Assembly: GCA_050305135.1 (NCBI GenBank)
Contig: JBNLET010000219.1
Span: 1-46,923, forward strand
From: Cognatazoarcus sp050305135
GTDB lineage: Bacteria; Pseudomonadota; Gammaproteobacteria; Burkholderiales; Rhodocyclaceae
Reading direction: 5' to 3'
Length of the DNA: 46,923 nt
Position numbers and translations under genes: made by a program. Shown piece by piece: positions 36,027 through 44,790 of the stretch (positions are counted from its first letter, which is position 1; every line of letters begins with the position of its first letter). Under the pieces are notes generated by a model. It was not told the origin of the DNA and searched no databases. It saw only the letters and a program-made list of their open reading frames with translations.

Positions 36027-36956
36027 ATGGACATCTCGGTCGATACCCCGCTCTCGCAACCCGTTCCGCCGGCCGCCCAAGGCGCGCTGGCGGAGATCAT
36101 CCGCCGCCACTGCCAGAGCGACGGCAAGGTCGATACCGCCGTGCCGGGCCTCAGCTTCTTCCGCGGCTCGACCACCCAGGCGCCGACCTGCGCGCTGTGG
36201 AGCTCCACCTTCGCGACGATGGCCCAGGGCGCCAAGCGGATCGAACTCGCCGGCCGCAGCTACGACTACGACGCGCGCCACTACCTGGTGTCCACGGTCG
36301 ATCTGCCGATGTTCGCCCAGGTCACCCGGGCGAGCGTGGCGGCGCCTTACCTGGGCGTCTCGGTCGCGCTCGATGCGCTGGTCATCGCCCAACTGGTGAA
36401 TGAGATCGCGGACGCCCCGATCCGTTCGACGCCCTCGGCGCTCGGCCTGGCGGTGGACGAAATGACCGATGCGCTGCGCGACACCGTGCTGCGGCTGGCA
36501 CGGCTGGTGGACGCGCCGCAGGACATTGCCGTGCTGGCGCCGATGGCGATCCGCGAATTGCACTATCGGCTGCTGACCGGGCCGATGGGCGGGCGGCTGA
36601 GGGAGGTGGCCGTCAAGGGCAGCCACGGCCACCAGGTCGTGCGCGCAATCCAGTGGATCCGCGAGCACCTGCCGGAACCGCTGCGCATCGACGAACTGGC
36701 GCGCGTCGCCTCGATGAGCCGCTCCTCGCTGCACCAGCACTTTCGCATGCTGACCTCAATGAGTCCGCTGCAGTATCAGAAGCAGTTGCGGCTGCAGGAA
36801 GCGCGCCGCTTGATGCTGGTCGAACTGGCCGACGCGGCCTCGGCCGCGCACCGCGTCGGCTACGAGAGTCCGTCGCAGTTCAGCCGCGAGTACCGCCGCC
36901 TGTTCGGCGCGCCGCCGGCGCGAGACATCGCCGCCCTGAGCGCTTCGGCGCCCTGA
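36027..36956 (+). CDS. AraC-family transcriptional regulator
   Basis: The 309-residue regulator has an AraC_N-type cupin part (residues about 25-190; GLSFFRGSTTQAPTCALW, RSYDYDARHYLVSTVDLP) and a C-terminal double helix-turn-helix (IRIDELARVASMSRSSLHQHFRMLT-like region, then AAHRVGYESPSQFSREYRRLFG). It is divergent from the molybdenum hydroxylase operon across 165 bases, so it probably controls that operon in response to its substrate. A short dyad (TTCAG-5-CTGAA, 35906-35920) in that gap is a possible site. Start ATG 36027 fits the domain boundary. Confidence 0.92.
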   Translation: MDISVDTPLSQPVPPAAQGALAEIIRRHCQSDGKVDTAVPGLSFFRGSTTQAPTCALWSSTFATMAQGAKRIELAGRSYDYDARHYLVSTVDLPMFAQVTRASVAAPYLGVSVALDALVIAQLVNEIADAPIRSTPSALGLAVDEMTDALRDTVLRLARLVDAPQDIAVLAPMAIRELHYRLLTGPMGGRLREVAVKGSHGHQVVRAIQWIREHLPEPLRIDELARVASMSRSSLHQHFRMLTSMSPLQYQKQLRLQEARRLMLVELADAASAAHRVGYESPSQFSREYRRLFGAPPARDIAALSASAP

Positions 36957-36971
36957 GCGCCGCCCGGCCGG

Positions 36972-37190
36972 CTAGCGTCGCGCCCGCCTCGGGCTCGGCC
37001 CGGCCTGCGGCGGCAGGCCTTCGAGGCGGCTCTCCCACAGGCCGCTGCAAGTGCTGAAACAGCCCTCCAGCGGACACCGGCGTCCCGGCGGACAGGCGTG
37101 CTCCCGCGCGCACTCCTGCTGGGTTTCGTCCAGCAGGACCATTTCCCGTACCGCTTCGCAGCGGCCGACCGGCGCATCGAAAATGCTCAT
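36972..37190 (-). CDS. small Cys-rich hypothetical protein
   Basis: A 72-residue product with five Cys in CAREHACPPGRRCPLEGCFSTC and one more at position 11, suggesting metal binding. GGGAG lies eight bases before ATG 37190, which supports translation. The C-terminus is rich in Pro and Arg. No family was recognised. It converges on the AraC gene's end with a 15-base gap. Confidence 0.5.
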   Translation of the reverse strand: MSIFDAPVGRCEAVREMVLLDETQQECAREHACPPGRRCPLEGCFSTCSGLWESRLEGLPPQAGPSPRRARR

Positions 37191-37671
37191 CTTGGGCTCC
37201 CGCTCGTATCGCTTCAGCAGCCGTTAAACGTGATCGAATACACGGCATCCTCGAATCCATGCTAGAGCGTCACGGTCGGCTCGCCGAACTAAGTCGTTAA
37301 ACGTTGACAGTGATCAATTCGACGGAAGACGGGATTCGGTGCGGCGCGCCTCATTCGTCGATCGGTTCGGGCCGTGTGCCCGACCGGGGGCCGGATGGCC
37401 GCCCCGGCACTTGCCGCGCGGCACGCTCGGCGCGAGAGCGACCCGATCTTGCCGCCAGGAGAGCACGCTCGCGTGGAGCGCCCACGGACCACATCCGCCG
37501 CTCGAACGCGAGCGCCACGAACGCAATGGCCGCGACAACAACGAGGATCGCTTCGATGGACCACCGCCGCCACGCCTGGAGGCCGGCGCCGATCGGCGGC
37601 GCGACGGCAAGCCTGCCGCGCACGACCGCGACGCGGCTTGCGGCAACGCGCAGGACGGGGACGGATTCGCC
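37191..37671. other. 481-base gap upstream of the GGDEF-EAL gene
   Basis: It separates the Cys-rich gene (minus) from the GGDEF-EAL gene (plus). The first 120 bases are lower in GC and contain repeated TTAAACGT-type words (CCGTTAAACGTG near 37221, GTCGTTAAACGTTGAC near 37293) that may be promoter or operator elements. The rest holds one possible small minus-strand gene (37351-37623). Confidence 0.4.
37351..37623 (-). CDS. possible small single-helix membrane protein
   Basis: A 90-residue frame starting at GTG 37623 has one clear membrane helix (AILVVVAAIAFVALAF) after Trp-Arg-Arg-Trp and a long Arg/Pro-rich tail. Third-base GC is high, as in neighbouring genes. There is no good ribosome site. 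It would be divergent from the GGDEF-EAL gene with a 48-base gap. It may be an accidental frame. Confidence 0.3.
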   Translation of the reverse strand: MRGRLAVAPPIGAGLQAWRRWSIEAILVVVAAIAFVALAFERRMWSVGAPRERALLAARSGRSRAERAARQVPGRPSGPRSGTRPEPIDE

Positions 37672-40600
37672 ATGAGCGTCCTGCCGCGGTCGCTCAGCCT
37701 GCGTCTCGTCCTGCTGATCATGCTGGTGGCCGTGCCGGGCGTGGCGATGCTCGCCGCGAAGGCCTGGGAGGACCGCGCCGAGGCCATCGCCGCCGCGCGC
37801 CTCAGGGCCATCGACACCGTCGATCTGCTGGCCGAGGACCAGGCCAGGCTGATCGAGGATACGCGCAACTATCTGCGCCGGCTGGCGCAATTCCCGGAAG
37901 TCCTGCGGCCCGAACAACCGGCATGTTCGGCGCTGCTCGGCCAGGTGCTGAGCCTGTCCGAGCACTACGTCAATCTCGGCGTGCCGAGGGCCGACGGCGA
38001 ACTGCTGTGCAATGCGCTGCCGTTGAACAAGCGGGTCAACGTGGCCGACCGTCCCTACATCCGCCGCGCCTTGGACCAGCGGGTGTTCTCGATCGGCGAA
38101 TTCCAGACCGATCGCGCCGCCGGCGTCACCAGCGTCAATTTCGCCTATCCGTTGGAGGACCCGGCGGACGGCCACCTGGTCGGTACGGCGGTCGCGGTGG
38201 TCTCGCTCGACTGGTGGAGCAGACGCCTGTCCCAGCACAGCCTGCCGCAAGGGACGCTGGCCTACATCGCCGACTCGGACCACACCATCATCGCGCATTT
38301 CCCGACCGCCAACGAGCGGCTGGGCATGAAGCTCGAACAGCTTCACATCCGACCGCCGACGCCCGGCGGCGACGCCGGCCACGCCATCGCGATCAGCCGC
38401 GACCCGAACGGCACGACCCGCATCTTCGCGTCGACACGCCTGATCGAAGCCGGCAACAGACCGGTCTATGTCGGTGTCGGCATACCGTTCGACGCGCAGC
38501 TGGCGGCCATCGAATCGCAGGCCGTCACCACCGGGCTGATGCTGCTGTTCTTCATCGCATTGATGTTCGCCGCCGCACTGTGGGGCGTGCGCGTGAGCGT
38601 GCTGCGGCCGCTCGAACAACTGGCACGCTCGACGCGGGAGCTCGAGTCCGGCAGGCCCCAGAGCAGTTGGCAGTTCGGCGGCGCGCTCGAGCTGGTGCGG
38701 CTGCAGAAGCAGTTTGCGCGGATGGCGCAGAAGCGGCTGGAGACCGAAAGGCTGCTGCAGGACAGTAGGAACTACAACCGCACGCTGTTCGAGACGAGTC
38801 CGATCGGACTGGCATTGCGCACCCGGGACGGCCAGTTGGTGGACGCCAACCCGGCCTTCGCCGCCATCCTGGGCCGCCACGTCGACGAGGTCAGGTTGTT
38901 CCACTACCGCGACATCGCCGGGCCGGACTGGGCCGCCGAGGAAGCCGAGCGGCTGCGGGACCTGGCGCCGGGGGACGTCAGCGGCCCGAGCGAGATGGAA
39001 TTCCTGCACCGCGCGGGCCATCGCGTACCGGTGAGAGTGTCCAGCCTGCTGCTGGAGCGCGAGGGTCACCAATACGTCTGGTCGAGCGTCGAGGACATCA
39101 CCGCCGACAAGCTCGCCGAGGCCCGGCTGAAACTGGCGGCCAGCGTGTTCACGCATGCCCGCGAGGGCATTTTCATCACCGACGCCGACGGCATCGTGGT
39201 CGACATCAACCAGACCCTGTGCGAGATCACCGGCTACGGGCGCGAGGAGTCGGTCGGCAAACCGTCGCGCTTCCTCGCCGCCGGGCCCCATGCGGCGGAG
39301 TTCTTCGAATCGGTCTGGCGCCTGCTGCGCGAGCGCGGCGACTGGTACGGCGAAATCCGCAACCGGCGCAAGAACGGCGAAACCTACGTGGCCACGCTGA
39401 CGATCAGTGCGGTACAGGACAGCGACGGCCAGGTGATGAACTACGTCGCGCTGCTGACCGACATCACGCTGATGAAGGCCCACGAGCAGCGGCTCGAGCA
39501 CATCGCGCACTACGACGCGCTGACCGGCCTGCCCAACCGGGTGCTGCTGGCCGACCGGCTGCGGCAGGCGATGGCCCAAAGCCAGCGGCGGGACCGGGCA
39601 TTGGCGGTCGCCTACCTGGACCTGGACGGATTCAAGCCGGTCAATGACAGCCACGGCCACAACATCGGCGACAAGCTGCTGATCACGGTGGCCGAACGCA
39701 TGAAGGAAGCACTGCGCAGCGGCGACACGCTGGCCCGCATCGGCGGCGACGAGTTCGTCGCGGTACTGGTGGACCTGGAGCGTCAGCGGGACTGCGAGTT
39801 GGTGCTCGAGCGCCTGCTGGCGGCGGCGGCCAACCCGGCCCACATCGACGGCCTGGCGCTGCAGGTTTCGGTCAGCATCGGCGTGACGCTGTATCCGCAG
39901 GACGGCGCCGACGCCGACATGTTGCTGCGCCACGCCGACCAGGCCATGTACTCGGCCAAGCAGGCCGGCAAGAACCGCTACCAATTGTTCGACGTGGACG
40001 TCGACGAGGCGCTGAAGGTCCGCCACGCGGGCCAGCAGGACATCGTCCACGCGTTCGAGCGGCGGGAGTTCGTCCTCCACTACCAGCCCAAGGTCGACAT
40101 GAGGAGCGGCGCACTGGTCGGCGTCGAGGCGCTGCTGCGCTGGCAGCATCCCGAACGCGGCCTGCTGCTGCCGGCCAGCTTCCTGCCGGTCATCGAGGAC
40201 CACGTCGTCAGCGTCGAACTGGGCGAATGGGTAATCGACAGCGCGCTCCGCCAGGTCGGCGAATGGCTCGCGGCCGGGCTCGACGTGCCCGTCAGCGTCA
40301 ACGTCGGCGCCCGCCAGCTGCAGCAGGCCGACTTCGTGCAGCGGCTGAGCGAGCTGCTGGCCGCCCACTCCAGCGTCACGCCGCGCCACCTGGAACTGGA
40401 GATCGTGGAGACCAGCGCGCTGGAAGACGTGGCCCAGGTGTGCGAACTGATGCACGCCTGCCTGTCGCTCGGCGTGCGCTTTTCGCTCGACGATTTCGGC
40501 ACCGGCTATTCCTCGCTCACCTATCTGAAGCGCCTGCCGGCCGGGCTGCTGAAGATCGATCAGAGTTTCGTGCGCGACATGCTCGACGACCCGGACGACC

Positions 40601-40812
40601 TGGCCATCGTCGAAGGCGTCGTCGGGCTCGCCACCGCGTTCCGCCGCGAGGTCATCGCGGAAGGGGTCGAAACCGTCGCGCACGGCACGCGGCTGCTGCA
40701 GATCGGCTGCACGCTGGCGCAGGGCTACGGCATTGCCCGGCCGATGCCGGCGGCCGACCTGCCCCGCTGGCTGGACGAGTGGAAGCCGGACGAGGCCTGG
40801 CAGCGGTCCTGA
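37672..40812 (+). CDS. dCache-PAS-PAS-GGDEF-EAL cyclic-di-GMP protein
   Basis: A 1046-residue membrane sensor. The first helix is at residues 10-30, an extracytoplasmic dCache-like domain spans about 35-285, and the second helix is at 286-307. A HAMP-like linker follows, then PAS 1 (about 361-480), PAS 2 (about 485-605), GGDEF (intact at about 691, with the RSGD inhibitory site five residues before) and EAL (GVEALLRW at about 816; DDFGTGYSSLTYLKRLP, LKIDQSF, AEGVET). Both synthesis and breakdown motifs look intact, so net activity cannot be predicted. ATG 37672 was chosen because the first helix begins there; the in-frame extension upstream is low-complexity. Confidence 0.95.
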   Translation: MSVLPRSLSLRLVLLIMLVAVPGVAMLAAKAWEDRAEAIAAARLRAIDTVDLLAEDQARLIEDTRNYLRRLAQFPEVLRPEQPACSALLGQVLSLSEHYVNLGVPRADGELLCNALPLNKRVNVADRPYIRRALDQRVFSIGEFQTDRAAGVTSVNFAYPLEDPADGHLVGTAVAVVSLDWWSRRLSQHSLPQGTLAYIADSDHTIIAHFPTANERLGMKLEQLHIRPPTPGGDAGHAIAISRDPNGTTRIFASTRLIEAGNRPVYVGVGIPFDAQLAAIESQAVTTGLMLLFFIALMFAAALWGVRVSVLRPLEQLARSTRELESGRPQSSWQFGGALELVRLQKQFARMAQKRLETERLLQDSRNYNRTLFETSPIGLALRTRDGQLVDANPAFAAILGRHVDEVRLFHYRDIAGPDWAAEEAERLRDLAPGDVSGPSEMEFLHRAGHRVPVRVSSLLLEREGHQYVWSSVEDITADKLAEARLKLAASVFTHAREGIFITDADGIVVDINQTLCEITGYGREESVGKPSRFLAAGPHAAEFFESVWRLLRERGDWYGEIRNRRKNGETYVATLTISAVQDSDGQVMNYVALLTDITLMKAHEQRLEHIAHYDALTGLPNRVLLADRLRQAMAQSQRRDRALAVAYLDLDGFKPVNDSHGHNIGDKLLITVAERMKEALRSGDTLARIGGDEFVAVLVDLERQRDCELVLERLLAAAANPAHIDGLALQVSVSIGVTLYPQDGADADMLLRHADQAMYSAKQAGKNRYQLFDVDVDEALKVRHAGQQDIVHAFERREFVLHYQPKVDMRSGALVGVEALLRWQHPERGLLLPASFLPVIEDHVVSVELGEWVIDSALRQVGEWLAAGLDVPVSVNVGARQLQQADFVQRLSELLAAHSSVTPRHLELEIVETSALEDVAQVCELMHACLSLGVRFSLDDFGTGYSSLTYLKRLPAGLLKIDQSFVRDMLDDPDDLAIVEGVVGLATAFRREVIAEGVETVAHGTRLLQIGCTLAQGYGIARPMPAADLPRWLDEWKPDEAWQRS

Positions 40813-40854
40813 GCCGGCGGCAAGGCGTCGGCCCGGCAGCGGGGCGGGCGCCGG

Positions 40855-41002
40855 CTAGACGCTGACGAGGCACGGCTTGCCGAGCGCCGCCTCGCTGCCC
40901 GGCCCCGGCCCCGGCCCCGGCCGCGGCGAGGACTATCTGATCTACTCCGACGTGCGCTACCAGCGGCTGCCGCAACCGCGCCCGATCGAATTGGCGCTTT
41001 GA
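40855..41002. pseudogene. possible gene-end remnants around a CCCCGG repeat
   Basis: On the minus strand a frame ending at 40855 reads GSEAALGKPCLVSV then stop, which looks like a genuine protein end. On the plus strand a frame ending at 41002 reads GEDYLIYSDVRYQRLPQP and on to stop, which also looks like a protein end. Between them (40898-40923) lies a short tandem of CCCCGG. Neither fragment has a body or start. A deletion that fused two truncated genes at the repeat would explain this; chance frames are the alternative. The parent genes are not recognised. Confidence 0.3.
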
Positions 41003-41009
41003 AGCCGCG

Positions 41010-41357
41010 ATGAAAAAAACCCTGCTGCCGGCAGCGCTGCTGCTGTCGACCCTGCTGGCTGCGCTGTACGTCTTCCAGCGGCCGCTGCTGGAAGCGTGCT
41101 GCGGCAGCGAATACCGGCACTTCGACAGTCCGGACGGCCGCTATCGGATCGTCGTTACGGCCCTGCCCCAGCTCTTCGCACTGCCCGGCAGCGCTGGCGA
41201 CGCGCCCGGCATCGTCCGGCTGCAGAGCGGCGACGGGCGCGTGCTCGAACGGGCACCGGTGGAGATGGTGCAGAACATCCAGCAGATCGACTGGGGCGAG
41301 CGGCAGGTGCATATCAAGCTGTTCGCCGACTGGCCATTGCCGGCCCGCTCCGACTGA
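41010..41357 (+). CDS. small exported hypothetical protein
   Basis: The 115-residue product has a signal-peptide-like start (MKKTLLPAALLLSTLLAALYVF) and a short mature part with a Cys pair (EACCGSEY), then beta-rich sequence (YRIVVTALP, VLERAPVEMVQNIQQIDW, VHIKLFADWPLP). The family was not identified. It begins eight bases after the plus-strand remnant's stop, as if it were the second gene of a former operon, and lacks a strong ribosome site. Confidence 0.65.
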   Translation: MKKTLLPAALLLSTLLAALYVFQRPLLEACCGSEYRHFDSPDGRYRIVVTALPQLFALPGSAGDAPGIVRLQSGDGRVLERAPVEMVQNIQQIDWGERQVHIKLFADWPLPARSD

Positions 41358-41406
41358 GCGGCCGACGAAGTCCGGGCCGGCGCGCCGCCCCGCTCCGGCC
41401 AACGGC

Positions 41407-42579
41407 TCAGGCGCGCGCGACCAGCATCAGGTTGCGGGGCGTCGACTCGCGGGCACAGAAGCTGCCGAGCCGGGTTTCGAAGCCGGCGGCCTGCAGCGCC
41501 AGCGCCTGATCCAGCACCAGCCACATCTCGAGCGGGCGGCGAAAGACGTGCCGTACCAGCTCCAGCCGCCGCACTTCGGCACGTCGCGCCTCGCCGGCCG
41601 CCTGCCAATGCGCCCAATCGAGTCGCGCCGGCAGCTCGAGCCCCTCGCGCGCCGCCAGCGCGTGGCAAAAGCTCTCGAAGCCGGCGCCGAGCCACGCCGC
41701 CGGCACCGGTCGGAAGCTCGGCCGCAGCGGTAGACCGAGGGCCTCGGCCATGGCCTTGAAGCCGAGCTTGAAGACCTGGTCCCGCTGCAGCTGCCGGCGC
41801 ACCCCGGCCGGCGCGGTGACGGTCTCGGTGACCGCCAGGCGCAGGTCCCCCCGCTCCAGCGGCAACTGCGCGTCCGAACTCAGCGGACGGTAGCCGGCAT
41901 CGGCGCCGCGGTCATAGCAGCACGGCGCGATCCGGTAGCCTTTCGCGCCGGTATGGCCGGCCTCGCGCACCAGCGTGCGGTGCAGCTCGCCGCAGGCATG
42001 CAGCGCCACCACTTCGCGGCCGCGCACCAGTTCGAGCGCCACCGCCGACATGGCATCGACGCAGCGCGCCCGCTGGTCGGCGCCGGACGCTCGCGCCAGT
42101 CGCTCCGCCTCGCGGCATAGCACCGGATCGATGTCGAGCGAGGTCACCGCGACCCGGTCGGCCAGCGCCAGCCGCCGGCCGAGATGGCCCTTGCCGGCAC
42201 ACCATTCCAGCAGCGGCGCCGCGCAAGCCGGCGCGACGGCGCCGAAGGCCTCGATCTGCTGGCGCTTGCGCAGCGGAATCGAATCGTCGAATCGGTCCGC
42301 GCGCGGCGGCAACCCGCGCACCGGCAGCGGGTCCACGCCGCACAAGGCCCGCATTTCGGCCGCTTCGGGCAGCCATCGGCAAAGCCAGGCGGCCGTGGCG
42401 GCAGGGGCCGCCGCCAAGCTTTCGAGTGCGGCCTCGTCCAGTGCCAGCACCGCTTCGGCCAGTGCCGGACGGCGCCGCGTCCAGCCCGGACGGCGCTCGT
42501 GAAAGGGCGCCGGACGCCACAAAGCCTGCGTCGCCGCCAGCAAGGACTGCAATGCCAAGAAACGCGCCCGCAACGCCAC
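41407..42579 (-). CDS. SAM-dependent methyltransferase-like protein
   Basis: A 390-residue protein with a class I methyltransferase core: LLEWCAGKGHLGRRLA is the SAM-binding glycine loop and VTSLDIDPVLCREAERL is motif II. The later VVALHACGELHRTLV and YRIAPCCYDRG contain Cys typical of the GSTCD-like methyltransferase group. The substrate is unknown; nucleic acid is plausible. GTG 42579 was chosen because GGAAGG lies six bases upstream; the longer frame to 42729 runs into the divergent CBS gene's promoter. Confidence 0.8.
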   Translation of the reverse strand: MALRARFLALQSLLAATQALWRPAPFHERRPGWTRRRPALAEAVLALDEAALESLAAAPAATAAWLCRWLPEAAEMRALCGVDPLPVRGLPPRADRFDDSIPLRKRQQIEAFGAVAPACAAPLLEWCAGKGHLGRRLALADRVAVTSLDIDPVLCREAERLARASGADQRARCVDAMSAVALELVRGREVVALHACGELHRTLVREAGHTGAKGYRIAPCCYDRGADAGYRPLSSDAQLPLERGDLRLAVTETVTAPAGVRRQLQRDQVFKLGFKAMAEALGLPLRPSFRPVPAAWLGAGFESFCHALAAREGLELPARLDWAHWQAAGEARRAEVRRLELVRHVFRRPLEMWLVLDQALALQAAGFETRLGSFCARESTPRNLMLVARA

Positions 42580-42746
42580 GGCCGGCCTTCCGAAACGATC
42601 TCGGCGCGCATTGTCCGGCCTCTCGCCGCGCCGCGCCAGTCTGCCGTACCGGGGGCCGCCGGCGGATCGTCCGACGGTGTGGCAATCGTCGCCCAGCGAT
42701 CTAGACTGCGATAGGTTCCCCCTGACCATGCAAGCGAGGTTTCCTC

Positions 42747-43181
42747 ATGCCCACGCGCCCGGTAAGTGAAGTCATCGGCAAACGCACGTTCCCTACCGTC
42801 GGACCCGACGAAGCGATCAACCATGCCGCCCGGATCATGCGCGAAGCCCATTCGTCGGCCGTTCTCGTCGTCGAGGACGGCCGGCTCGCCGGCATCTGCA
42901 CCGAGCGCGACATCGTGTTCGGTGCCGTGGCCGACGACCAGGACCCGTCCAGGACCAGCGTGCGCTCGGTGATGACCCGCAACGTCCAGACGATCACGCC
43001 CGAAAAACCCTTCGGCCATGCGCTGCACATGATGTACGAAGGCGGTTTCCGGCACTTGGCCGTGGTGGACGAGCGCGGCCGCCCGATCGGCCTGCTGGCG
43101 GCCCACGACGCGCTCGACCTGGACGGCCTGCAACTGGAGCGCGAGCTGGAGCGCCGTCAGGAGATCACCGTCATCCTGTGA
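42747..43181 (+). CDS. CBS-domain-pair protein
   Basis: The 144-residue soluble protein consists of two CBS domains: one around FPTVGPDEAINHAARIMREAHSSAVLVVEDGRLAGICTERDI and one around VMTRNVQTITPEKPFGHALHMMYEGGFRHLAVVDERGRPIGLL. Such pairs bind adenine nucleotides or SAM and act as energy sensors for a partner. No catalytic domain is attached. A GCGAGG element precedes ATG 42747. It is divergent from the methyltransferase-like gene. Confidence 0.93.
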   Translation: MPTRPVSEVIGKRTFPTVGPDEAINHAARIMREAHSSAVLVVEDGRLAGICTERDIVFGAVADDQDPSRTSVRSVMTRNVQTITPEKPFGHALHMMYEGGFRHLAVVDERGRPIGLLAAHDALDLDGLQLERELERRQEITVIL

Positions 43182-43333
43182 GCGGCGCCTGCGGCGCGCA
43201 TGCTGGTGTAGTGGTGCGACGGTGGTAGCGCTAGTGATGCAAGCGGAATTCGACTGCCGCGGGTCGGATTCATCTGGCCTCGGACAGCGGACAGTGCCGA
43301 ACGCATGAGTTCCCCACCGCGCGCGACAGCGGG

Positions 43334-43924
43334 CTAGTTCGCCTTTGCCAGGCGCCGCACCACGGCCAGCGCCTCCATCACGTTGCGTTCGGGCCCCAGT
43401 CCCGCCACCGTCGCCGCGATGCGCCCATCCCGATCGACCACGAAGGTGGTGCGCTCGGCAAAGCCGTGCCCGATCTCCTCGCCGCGGCTGTCCTTCAGCC
43501 CCGCCGCGCCGGCACGCACCCGCAGCTCGTAGCGCGCCGCGATGCGCCCGTCCGGATCCGACACCACCGGGAACTTGCCGGCACAGTAGTCGGGGTCGGC
43601 CGAAAAGCTCCGCAGCCGGCCAAGCGCGTCGAGCGACACGCCGACGATGCTCGCGCCGGCCGCGGCGAATTCTTCGTGCCGCTGCGAAAAGGCGCGCGCC
43701 TGCAGGTTGCATCCGCTGGTGTAGGCCGCCGGGTAGAAATAGACCACCACTGCGCCCCGCCGCAGGGCCTCGGCCAGCGAATAGGCGATGCGCTCGCCGT
43801 TCAGCGCCGCGCGCGCCTCGAAGCGCGGCGCCGCGGCGCCCGCCGGCAATGCAGCGCCGGCCTGCGCCGCCCACAGCATGGCGGAAAGAAGAACCGCCCA
43901 CCCATGTCCGTTCATCGCCTTCAT
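43334..43924 (-). CDS. exported peroxiredoxin, AhpC/TSA family
   Basis: The 196-residue thioredoxin-fold protein has a Sec signal (VLLSAMLWAAQAGAAL). The peroxidatic Cys72 lies in YPAAYTSGC, matching the P-x3-T-x2-C active site. A second Cys in DYCAGKFPVVSD may resolve it. It resembles bacterioferritin-comigratory-type peroxiredoxins (PrxQ) but is directed to the periplasm, where it would reduce peroxides. No linked thiol reductant gene is seen. Confidence 0.9.
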   Translation of the reverse strand: MKAMNGHGWAVLLSAMLWAAQAGAALPAGAAAPRFEARAALNGERIAYSLAEALRRGAVVVYFYPAAYTSGCNLQARAFSQRHEEFAAAGASIVGVSLDALGRLRSFSADPDYCAGKFPVVSDPDGRIAARYELRVRAGAAGLKDSRGEEIGHGFAERTTFVVDRDGRIAATVAGLGPERNVMEALAVVRRLAKAN

Positions 43925-44790
43925 CGATCACAGCCTCCGCTTCGGTCCGGCGGCGCCCGCCGGCCTCCGCACCCGATGCAACGCCGCCGCCGTGCTGACT
44001 GACCGCTTCCGCGCGCCGGAATTCCCGCACCGCTGCCGCGACCGCGCGCCACGCCGGCGGATCGCGGCGGGCGGCATCGACGCGACTGCAAACCCGCGTA
44101 TCGCGAATACCCCGGGAACTGCGCCGCGGGATTCCATGCGGTTGCGGTGCCGCGTTTGCCGCCCCGCCCTCGCCGGAACGGCCGACGGACTCGATGCCGG
44201 GCGCGGCGTCCCCGCTACATCGCCCGCGGCCCGTGCCGCAGTGCCGATTGCAGGCCGCCGCTGCGAGGGGCGCCGGGACGCCCGTTTCGGGCATCGGATG
44301 ATAATCGATTGTCGTCCGAGGACGAGCCGGAATATCTCGCACCGCTTAGGATTGCCATCACCGCCACGACCCGTTCGGGCACTTATTGCGGCGCCCCGCA
44401 ATAACCGAATGAGCGCGCAATGCAAGTCGGGCCGAGTACCTCGGCACCGGGTGCGCCATGGTGCTTTCTTCGGATGTCGTCGGCGGTGATTTAAATGGCG
44501 GCGCGCCGCGAAAACAGCCGGGCCCGGGGCGTGGACTGCCACGCTTCACGTTTGCAGCACCGCCGACCGGCGGCCTCGAGCATCACCCGCCGCAGCGGCC
44601 GACGCCGAATTTTATATCACCTTTGAGTGGAAAGGACTGGTTCCGTTTTTTTCGATTCGGAGCCAAGGGAGCGGACATGCAAGCCCGTCGTCCGGCACGA
44701 GGTCTCTCGCAGGCCATCGACCTGCGCGCCCGGCGACAAACCCTTCCGCGCCCCGAAGGATCGGCCCAACCACGAAGCAGGAGGAGACAG
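43925..44790. other. 866-base region without a convincing gene
   Basis: Open frames here are short or low-complexity and none shows a recognisable motif. GC drops toward the end (44610-44660 is AT-rich with TTTATATC and a seven-T run), which may hold the promoter of the CocE-like gene. A perfect inverted repeat lies at 44383-44404. A second possible start for the CocE-like frame is ATG 44677, with AAGGGAG before it. Confidence 0.5.
44383..44404. repeat. perfect 22-bp inverted repeat
   Basis: TTATTGCGG and CCGCAATAA flank CGCC, giving a perfect nine-pair stem with A/T-rich outer ends. It could be a regulator site or a bidirectional terminator. It lies about 390 bases upstream of the CocE-like gene and 460 bases beyond the peroxiredoxin start. 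Confidence 0.5.

Noticed and set aside
37351..40683. Long minus-strand open frame through the GGDEF-EAL gene
   Set aside because: It is antisense to a protein with clear intact domains; only its last 90 codons, outside that gene, look possibly coding.
40898..40923. CRISPR-like or other array
   Set aside because: It is a simple hexamer tandem of under 30 bases without spacers.
43928..44542. Open frames in the 866-base gap
   Set aside because: No ribosome sites, no domains and Arg/Ala/Pro-rich translations typical of non-coding GC-rich DNA.
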